Below are positions 6,178 to 10,935 of a stretch of DNA of 10,935 nucleotides, one piece after another (position 1 is the stretch's first letter; each line of letters starts with the position of its first letter). The translations under genes and the position numbers were made by a program. This DNA comes from an uncultured beta proteobacterium (GTDB lineage Bacteria > Pseudomonadota > Gammaproteobacteria > Burkholderiales > Rhodocyclaceae). Below the pieces are notes generated by a model. That model was not told the origin of the DNA. It worked only from the letters and a program-made list of their open reading frames with translations, and did no database searches. The stretch is from contig CAJBIL010000517.1 of the NCBI GenBank assembly GCA_903953145.1, positions 1 to 10,935 on the forward strand. The letters run 5' to 3'.

Positions 6178-6895
6178 GCACAACCAGTGCGTGCTGGCCT
6201 GCCAGGGCCTGAGCAAAATTTATCGGCAGGGCGGTGACGGCAGTAGCGAAGTGCGCGTCTTGCAAGGCGTTAACCTGGCGATTGCAGCGGGTGAGCGGGT
6301 GTCGATTGTCGGTACTTCAGGCTCGGGCAAAAGTACGCTGCTGCACCTGCTAGGCGGGCTTGATGCGGCGAGCAGCGGCAGTATTCAGTTGATGGGGCGC
6401 GAAATTGGAAGCGTCACTGGCACCGGCACCGGCAGCAATCACCGGATTAGCGACGCCGAGTGCGGCATGCTGCGCAATCGTCATCTGGGTTTTGTCTATC
6501 AGTTCCATCATTTGCTGGCTGAATTCACCGCGCTTGAAAATGTGGCAATGCCACTACTTATCCGGCGCATGCCGAAAGCCGAGGCCGAACAACGTGCAGC
6601 CGCAGTGCTGTCTGATGTCGGGCTTGGTCATCGTTTGCAGCACACGCCGTCCGAACTGTCCGGTGGCGAGCGGCAACGGGCGGCAATTGCCAGAGCGCTG
6701 GTGACTGAGCCAGCCTGTGTATTGGCTGATGAACCGACGGGCAATCTTGATCGGCAAACGGCGGAAGGGGTATTCGCGTTGATGCTGGCGTTGAATCGTT
6801 CGCGTCAGACGAGCTTTGTGATTGTCACCCATGATCTTGCGCTAGCCGGGCAGGCCGATCGGGTTTTAACGCTTTGTGATGGTGTGCTGATCTAA
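6170..6895 (+). CDS. lolD: Lipoprotein-releasing ABC transporter ATP-binding protein LolD
   Basis: LolD is the cytoplasmic ATPase that powers lipoprotein release by the LolC-type permease. Its 241 residues contain Walker A GTSGSGKST (48-56) inside the LolD-typical STLLHLLGGLD, the Q-loop YQFHHLL (110-116, Q111), the signature LSGGERQR (163-170), Walker B plus D-loop CVLADEPTGNLD (183-194) and the switch His221 in VTHD. QFHHLL followed by FTALENVAMPLL separates it from other ABC ATPases. It overlaps lolC by 8 bases (ATGAGTGA), with GGCGGAGG nine bases upstream of the ATG, so the two are translated together. Compared with E. coli LolD there are about 11 extra residues between the strand after Walker A and the Q-loop (around 84-95, GTGTGSN), encoded by a ggcacc repeat at 6419-6436. 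Confidence 0.94.
   Translation: MSEHNQCVLACQGLSKIYRQGGDGSSEVRVLQGVNLAIAAGERVSIVGTSGSGKSTLLHLLGGLDAASSGSIQLMGREIGSVTGTGTGSNHRISDAECGMLRNRHLGFVYQFHHLLAEFTALENVAMPLLIRRMPKAEAEQRAAAVLSDVGLGHRLQHTPSELSGGERQRAAIARALVTEPACVLADEPTGNLDRQTAEGVFALMLALNRSRQTSFVIVTHDLALAGQADRVLTLCDGVLI
6419..6436 (+). repeat. Hexamer repeat inside lolD
   Basis: GGCACC GGCACC GGCAGC encodes a Gly-Thr-Gly-Thr-Gly-Ser run in the extra loop of LolD. In-frame slippage of this repeat is the likely origin of part of the loop. Confidence 0.7.
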
Positions 6896-6911
6896 GCCAC
6901 CGTCAAACTCA

Positions 6912-6943
6912 AAACATCCTTGAGCTGAAAAAAGCGGGTGTTT
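6912..6943. terminator. Weak hairpin between convergent lolD and the EAL gene
   Basis: AAACATCC (6912-6919) can pair with GGGTGTTT (6936-6943) including one G-T pair, around a 16-base loop. The right arm overlaps the stop codon of the EAL gene. The loop is long and no proper T tract follows on either strand, so a terminator role is only possible. Confidence 0.2.
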
Positions 6944-9662
6944 ATTTTGAATCCGGTACACAAACCCGGTACTGACCGGACTGGATTTTTTCGCTGAGCT
7001 CATTGGCCGACATCGGCTTCCCATAGAAATATCCCTGGAAGACGTGGCAGCCTTCGGCCGCCAGAAACTCTGCCTGCGCTTGTGTCTCGACGCCTTCAGC
7101 AAGTACATCCATGCCGAGATTTTTACCCATGGCGATAATCGCGCGGGAGATTGCACGATCATCTTTGTTTTCGGGCAGATCCTTGACGAAAGCACGGTCA
7201 ATTTTCAGGCAATCAATCGGGAAGTTCTTGAGGTAGGCAAGCGACGAGTAACCTGTACCGAAGTCATCCAGGGCAATGCGCACGCCCAGCGCACGGAATT
7301 CTTCAAGAATTATTTTGCTGCCTGCCGGATCGTTCATCAGCAAGCCCTCGGTAATTTCGAGTTCGAGCAAGGTGCTTGGCAGGGGCGTCGATTCGAGAAT
7401 GCTCTTGACGGTCGCGCCGAGGTCCTTGTTGCGGAACTGTCGTGCGGAAAGATTAACGGCGACGGGTAAATCAACGCCCAATACATCTTTCCATGCTTTT
7501 GCCTGAATGCAGGATTGGCGTATGACCCATTCGCCGATGGGGACGATCAGACCGGTTTCCTCGGCAATCGGGATGAATTGCACCGGTGAAATCATACCCA
7601 GCTCGGGGCTGTTCCAGCGCAACAGGGCTTCAACGCCGGCCAGTCGGCCATCGACAGCGAGCACTTGTGGCTGATACACAATGGTCAGCTCGTTTTGCTC
7701 CAGTGCCTGACGCAACATTCGTTCGAGGGCGAGCATCTGCGCGCCGTGCGCATTCATGTCTGCGGAGTAAAAACGGTAGCCGCCGCGCCCCTCGGCCTTG
7801 GCGCCATACATGGCAGACTCAACATTTCTGCGCAGCGTTTTCGAATCGTCACCGTCGCCCGGATAAAAGGCGACGCCAATGCTGCCTGAAACATGCAAGG
7901 TGTGTTCGCTGATCTTGATCGGCTGGGCGAAGGCTGCCAGCAATTGTTCGCAGACAGCGCTGGCCTTTTGAGCATCCGCAGCGTCCGGCAACAGAATGGA
8001 GATGCGGTCGCCCCCCGGTCTGGCAAGCGTGTCATGGCGGCTAAGGCAGATTTTCAGGCGGTTGGCTGCTTCAACCAGCACTTGATCGCCGACCGTATGA
8101 CTCAGCGAATCGTTGATCAGCTTGAAGCGATCCAGCCCGATTTCAAGGATCGCAAAACTCCGCTTATTGGTTCGTGCGTCGGCAATCGCCAGATCAAGTG
8201 CTGAAATCCAGGCATTGTGATTTGGCAAACCGGTCAGCGGGTCGAAGGTACGCAGTTCATCGAGTAAGGCCTCGGTTTCCTTGTGCTTGCCGAGGTCGAC
8301 GGTCATTGCGATAAAGTTTTCTGTCTTGCCTTTCTGGTTTTTTACCTCGGCAATCGAGAGCAGTGCCGGGTAAATCGAGCCATCTTTGCGCCGGTTCCAG
8401 ATTTCACCTTCCCAACTACCCGTGCGCAGCAGTTGCTCCCACAACTTCTCGTAGAAGCCGGGATTGTGGCGCCCGGATTTGAGCATGCGGGTATGTTGGC
8501 CAATCACTTCTTCGCGTTGATAGCCACTAATCTGCGTAAATGCGCGATTGACTTCAACAATATGTGCATTCGCATCGGTGATGACAATCGATTCAACGCT
8601 GTTCTTGAAAACAGCTGCCGCAAGATGCAGGTTCTTCTCAACCGATTCCTTGCTGCGCCAGATCTGATACAAAAGGATGAGCGCCAGAATGAAGGAGACC
8701 AGAATCGTCAGCGCATTGGCGATCAGTTCATGCTGCGCGGTATCTTCAAGCGCGTGCGCGCTGCTTAGCAGTTGCTTGCTCAAAACAGATTCAAAGCGGT
8801 TCATTTCGTCGATTTTCTTGGTCGACAGCATGAACCATGCTTCCGGGGTAGGTAGTGCAAACTGCGGGGCTCTCTGGCTGGCGCCAACAGAGATCACCAT
8901 CTGACGAATCCGGTTCGCATCGCGCTCAGAGGGCTGGCTAATGATCTTTTGATAGCCTTCATGGACTGGAAGGTCAGAAAGCTGGAGGAATTTTTCGATG
9001 CGCGCCTCTTCAACCGAGCGGATTCGCTGAAAAGCCGCCATACGCATCGCGCTGAAATCGTTGGACGACAGGATGGCCGTGAGCAGGGCGCGTTCCTGAC
9101 CGGCCATTTCCTTGGCTTGCAGGAAAAAAATAAAGGCCATTTGCTGCCTGTAGATCCAGCCAACCCGGCCGGTACTCATGGCACTTAGTAGTTGGTCGAA
9201 AATCCTGTCGATGTACTCGGTATAGCGATCCACAGCGGCATCGCGCGATATCCGTAGCTCGCTGATGCCGGCACGCATGTTGTCGAGTTTTTCCCGCTCG
9301 GGGATGATTTGTGCGATGGCTTTTGAGATAACGCCTGCGGCAGCGTCATTCTTGGCCGCAGCGACCAGTTGCTCGATGGCCTGATTGGTCAGTACCCGCT
9401 GGTCTGTAAGTTTGTCGACAAAACGCTCGCCACGGCTTGTAATCAGGCCGCTCGATAAACCCCGTTCTTTTTGCAGCTCATGCACCAGTTGATTGAGCAC
9501 AATGCTGGTTTCCGTCCAGCCAACAATCAGGCGCGCATCGTCGCGCTCCTGGAATTTTTGCATGAGATTACTGGCAGAAAAATACGAGAGTGCGACAAAA
9601 AATGCGACCGGGAGCCAGAGCGTGTGGCGTTTGGTGAGCTTAAAAGTCGATGTGTTTGTCAT
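6942..9662 (-). CDS. NIT-PAS-GGDEF-EAL membrane sensor, predicted cyclic di-GMP phosphodiesterase
   Basis: The 906-residue inner-membrane signalling protein has helix 1 (about 14-30), an extracytoplasmic NIT-like helical sensor (about 50-310, signature HELQKERGLSSGLI at 61-74; NIT domains are linked to nitrate/nitrite sensing), helix 2 (about 315-333), a PAS domain (about 345-460), GGDEF (about 475-635) and EAL (about 645-895). The cyclase motif is degenerate: GGDRI (550-554), Gly509 where the first metal Asp is expected, and no RxxD inhibitory site. The EAL site looks complete: E678 (EALLRW), N737, E769/E772, D799-D800 (DDFGTGYSS), K820, E856 (AEGVET) and Q876. It therefore probably hydrolyses cyclic di-GMP, with GGDEF as a regulatory GTP-binding module. 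The start at 9662 keeps helix 1 but has no clear ribosome binding site. The gene is divergent from the bacteriohemerythrin. The signal it senses is inference. Confidence 0.9.
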   Translation of the reverse strand: MTNTSTFKLTKRHTLWLPVAFFVALSYFSASNLMQKFQERDDARLIVGWTETSIVLNQLVHELQKERGLSSGLITSRGERFVDKLTDQRVLTNQAIEQLVAAAKNDAAAGVISKAIAQIIPEREKLDNMRAGISELRISRDAAVDRYTEYIDRIFDQLLSAMSTGRVGWIYRQQMAFIFFLQAKEMAGQERALLTAILSSNDFSAMRMAAFQRIRSVEEARIEKFLQLSDLPVHEGYQKIISQPSERDANRIRQMVISVGASQRAPQFALPTPEAWFMLSTKKIDEMNRFESVLSKQLLSSAHALEDTAQHELIANALTILVSFILALILLYQIWRSKESVEKNLHLAAAVFKNSVESIVITDANAHIVEVNRAFTQISGYQREEVIGQHTRMLKSGRHNPGFYEKLWEQLLRTGSWEGEIWNRRKDGSIYPALLSIAEVKNQKGKTENFIAMTVDLGKHKETEALLDELRTFDPLTGLPNHNAWISALDLAIADARTNKRSFAILEIGLDRFKLINDSLSHTVGDQVLVEAANRLKICLSRHDTLARPGGDRISILLPDAADAQKASAVCEQLLAAFAQPIKISEHTLHVSGSIGVAFYPGDGDDSKTLRRNVESAMYGAKAEGRGGYRFYSADMNAHGAQMLALERMLRQALEQNELTIVYQPQVLAVDGRLAGVEALLRWNSPELGMISPVQFIPIAEETGLIVPIGEWVIRQSCIQAKAWKDVLGVDLPVAVNLSARQFRNKDLGATVKSILESTPLPSTLLELEITEGLLMNDPAGSKIILEEFRALGVRIALDDFGTGYSSLAYLKNFPIDCLKIDRAFVKDLPENKDDRAISRAIIAMGKNLGMDVLAEGVETQAQAEFLAAEGCHVFQGYFYGKPMSANELSEKIQSGQYRVCVPDSK

Positions 9663-9708
9663 TGCTAACGGAAAAAAGCATTCTGGCTTGAAAAACAGAA
9701 GTTTGCAG

Positions 9709-9737
9709 ACTATAGGCGAAGGTCAATTTAATGACAA
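9709..9737 (-). promoter_or_regulatory. Candidate sigma-70 promoter of the EAL sensor gene
   Basis: On the minus strand TTGTCA (9737-9732) is followed after exactly 17 bp by TATAGT (9714-9709). Each hexamer has one mismatch to consensus. Transcription would start near 9702, giving a leader of about 40 bases. Its -35 shares bases with the -35 of the oppositely oriented hemerythrin promoter. Confidence 0.65.
9722..9735. promoter_or_regulatory. Imperfect palindrome GTCA-N6-TGAC, possible operator
   Basis: GTCA (9722-9725) and TGAC (9732-9735) form inverted half-sites that cover the shared -35 region of both divergent promoters. It is not an FNR/Dnr consensus (TTGAT or TTGAC arms with N4), so no regulator can be named. 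Confidence 0.25.
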
Positions 9738-9760
9738 ATTTTTTGCAAAAAAATTAAAAT
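9731..9760 (+). promoter_or_regulatory. Candidate sigma-70 promoter of the bacteriohemerythrin gene
   Basis: ATGACA (9731-9736) and TAAAAT (9755-9760) are 18 bp apart; each has one mismatch to consensus. Transcription would start near 9767, about 34 bases before the ATG at 9801. The spacer contains the perfect palindrome TTTTTTGCAAAAAA (9739-9752), an A/T-tract likely to be intrinsically bent. Confidence 0.6.
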
Positions 9761-9800
9761 ATCCGCGAAAATGAATGGCGTGTTAATTAAGGAGCTATCC

Positions 9801-10217
9801 ATGCGACTCGTCTGGTCTTCACAACTCGAAACCGGTATCCGTCAGATCGACTTGCAGCATCAGGAGTTGATCGACATCATTAATGAGTTCGAGGCTGCGC
9901 ACCTGGCGGGAGAAGATGCGCGGGCGATGAATGAGTTGCTGCCACGCCTTGCCGGCTATGTAATCTTCCATTTTGCCACGGAAGAGTCGATGCTCCCCGG
10001 CATCCCCGGCGGTGCTGAACACAAGGCCATGCACACCGAGCAGCACAAAGCCTTCAAGGAGCGCTTTGCAAAACTGAAAGCCATGCCCGGCAAAGATCAG
10101 CGTGGTGAGACATCGGCCATGCTGGAATATCTCAAGCAGTGGCTGGTCAACCACATCATGAAAACCGATATGCAGCTAGCCGGCCTGATCATGGCCAGGG
10201 AAGCCAAGGCAGGTTGA
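9801..10217 (+). CDS. Bacteriohemerythrin (single-domain di-iron oxygen-binding protein)
   Basis: Bacteriohemerythrins bind O2 reversibly at a non-heme di-iron centre and serve in oxygen delivery, storage or sensing in the cytoplasm. The 138 residues match the usual size, and the full ligand set is visible: H20 (in IDLQHQEL), H57 and E61 (HFATE), H78 and H82 (HTEQH), H118 and D123 (HIMKTD). The N-terminal W5 and TGIRQID are also typical. I choose the ATG at 9801 because AAGGAG (9789-9794) lies 6 bases upstream and MRLVWS begins the family homology. An in-frame ATG at 9771 would add ten unrelated residues and sits almost at the predicted transcription start. The gene is divergent from the EAL sensor with overlapping promoters and is followed by a receptor gene, which suggests a link to oxygen-dependent signalling, though this is inference. 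Confidence 0.94.
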   Translation: MRLVWSSQLETGIRQIDLQHQELIDIINEFEAAHLAGEDARAMNELLPRLAGYVIFHFATEESMLPGIPGGAEHKAMHTEQHKAFKERFAKLKAMPGKDQRGETSAMLEYLKQWLVNHIMKTDMQLAGLIMAREAKAG

Positions 10218-10255
10218 TTTTTGGTTGCCCGAGTTTTTGCATGACGTATTTGCGC

Positions 10256-10282
10256 TTAGTAGTAAGTAGTAGTTAGTAGTAA
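10256..10282. repeat. TTAGTAGTAA direct repeat upstream of the receptor gene
   Basis: TTAGTAGTAA occurs at 10256-10265 and 10273-10282, joined by GTAGTAG, so the whole 27 bases are a TAGTAGT-type repeat. It lies 43 bases before the receptor ATG, where a regulator could bind, but it may also be simple-sequence slippage. Confidence 0.75.
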
Positions 10283-10303
10283 TTTTAAAAATCTTCAAAA
10301 TAC

Positions 10304-10313
10304 TCAATATTGA
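10304..10313. promoter_or_regulatory. Perfect palindrome TCAATATTGA before the receptor ATG
   Basis: A 10-bp perfect palindrome ends 11 bases before the ATG at 10325, within the expected 5' leader. It could be an operator or chance in AT-rich DNA. I found no convincing -35/-10 pair in 10218-10324. Confidence 0.25.
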
Positions 10314-10324
10314 ATGGATTGACC

Positions 10325-10935
10325 ATGCAAGTCATTTTCTCCCCGGCCGTCGCCATGATGAACCGCCTTGGTTACACGAAGAAGTTTGCGGTGATGGGTG
10401 CGCTGGCGCTGGCGGCGATTCTGGTGCTGATTTTTGCGCTTTACAACAGTCTCAATCACGTGATCAAAGCCTCGCAAAAAGAGCTGGCCGGTATTGAGGC
10501 GGTGAAGCCGATGGCGCGATTGGTGCAGAACCTTCAGCAGCATCGGGGCATGTCTGCCGGCCTGATTAATGGCAATCTGGCGATGAAGGAAAAGCGCGAG
10601 GCCAAGGAATTGGAAGTCATCGCTGCCGTCAAGGCGGTCGAGCCTAAGTTGCTGCCCGTCCTGCTTGATCACGCGGGGTGGAAAAAAGTGCTGGCAGACT
10701 GGGAAAGCATTCGCAAGGATGGTTTGAGCTGGACGGCGGCAGACAGCCTGTCAGCCCATGGTCGCCTGATCGAGGACCTCCTGACTTTTCAGGCCATCGT
10801 GGCCGACGAACACATGCTGACCAACGACCCTGATATTGATTCGATGTACCTGGTTGATACCGCTTTGACAAAACTTCCGGTTGCGCTTGAGCGGTTGGGT
10901 AAATTGCGGGCAAGCGGCACAGGCATCCTGACCAA
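10325..10935 (+). CDS. Membrane sensor/receptor, probably methyl-accepting chemotaxis protein (N-terminal part)
   Basis: The frame is open from the ATG at 10325 to the window end (203 codons, 3' part missing). The product has a short basic cytoplasmic start (MMNRLGYTKKF), one membrane helix (about 21-40) and then a helical extracytoplasmic region that contains LQQHRGMSAGLINGN (70-84), very like the helix signature of NIT-type sensors and of the EAL protein next door. The NRL-Y-KF entry into the first helix is common in betaproteobacterial chemoreceptors, which is why I favour a methyl-accepting chemotaxis protein. The output domain is not in the window, so a histidine kinase or cyclic di-GMP enzyme is possible. 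The ribosome binding site is weak (TGGA, 6-7 bases upstream). In-frame ATGs at 10355 and 10358 are less likely starts. It follows the hemerythrin by 107 bases in the same direction. Confidence 0.8.
   Translation, partial: MQVIFSPAVAMMNRLGYTKKFAVMGALALAAILVLIFALYNSLNHVIKASQKELAGIEAVKPMARLVQNLQQHRGMSAGLINGNLAMKEKREAKELEVIAAVKAVEPKLLPVLLDHAGWKKVLADWESIRKDGLSWTAADSLSAHGRLIEDLLTFQAIVADEHMLTNDPDIDSMYLVDTALTKLPVALERLGKLRASGTGILT

Noticed and set aside
5362..6216. 284-residue minus-strand frame across lolC
   Set aside because: Antisense to the conserved permease; rich in Arg, Gln, His and Asn as expected of a shadow frame.
9721..9737. FNR/Dnr-type box between the EAL gene and hemerythrin
   Set aside because: The half-sites read GTCA-N6-TGAC, not TTGAT-N4-ATCAA or TTGAC-N4-GTCAA; orientation and spacing do not fit.
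9771..9800. Upstream ATG start for bacteriohemerythrin
   Set aside because: The added ten residues are not family-like, and AAGGAG is correctly placed for the ATG at 9801 instead.
10218..10240. Sigma-54 promoter or intrinsic terminator after hemerythrin
   Set aside because: The GG and GC elements are 14 bases apart rather than 10, and the possible GGCA/TGCC stem is too short to count as a terminator.
1..10935. Mobile elements, CRISPR arrays, toxin-antitoxin or defence genes
   Set aside because: No transposase, integrase, spaced identical repeats or defence-type domains are visible on either strand; tRNA-Leu has no attachment-site duplicate in this window.

Overview
The window looks like chromosomal DNA of a Gram-negative bacterium, most likely a betaproteobacterium of the Rhodocyclales type (Dechloromonas/Azonexus-like). 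This is inferred from the flavour of the proteins (ZapE, a secretin-related exported protein, a single LolC-type permease with LolD, a bacteriohemerythrin, and NIT-type sensors) and from the mosaic GC-rich coding and AT-rich spacers. No database search was possible. There are no insertion sequences, phage genes, CRISPR arrays or rRNA, so this is mostly a housekeeping stretch that passes into a signalling cluster at its right end.

Left part (1-2400): a possible C-terminal gene fragment (1-60) and a repeat-bearing spacer (61-277) lead into zapE, a cell-division ATPase. A small exported protein follows that combines a secretin-type N-domain with a secretin-core-like C-terminus; it is the least understood gene here. 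It converges with rnr (RNase R, minus strand) across a 10-bp perfect hairpin.

Middle part (2395-6895): rnr is divergent from a tRNA-Leu(CAG) gene. The strong tRNA promoter lies directly over the rnr start codon and ribosome binding site. After a clear intrinsic terminator come lolC and lolD, which overlap by 8 bases and encode the inner-membrane ABC machine that releases outer-membrane lipoproteins to LolA. A five-codon mini-ORF with the only good ribosome binding site sits immediately before lolC and overlaps its start by one base.

Right part (6942-10935): a 906-residue membrane sensor (NIT-PAS-GGDEF-EAL, minus strand) has a degenerate cyclase motif and an intact EAL site, so it is predicted to degrade cyclic di-GMP. 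It is divergent from a single-domain bacteriohemerythrin (oxygen-binding di-iron protein). The two candidate sigma-70 promoters share the same -35 bases. Downstream begins a membrane receptor, probably a methyl-accepting chemotaxis protein, cut by the window end. Its sensor domain carries the same LQxxRGxSxGLI helix signature as the EAL protein. My best candidate for an under-described system is this trio: hemerythrin flanked by two NIT-like sensors, one acting on cyclic di-GMP and one probably on taxis.
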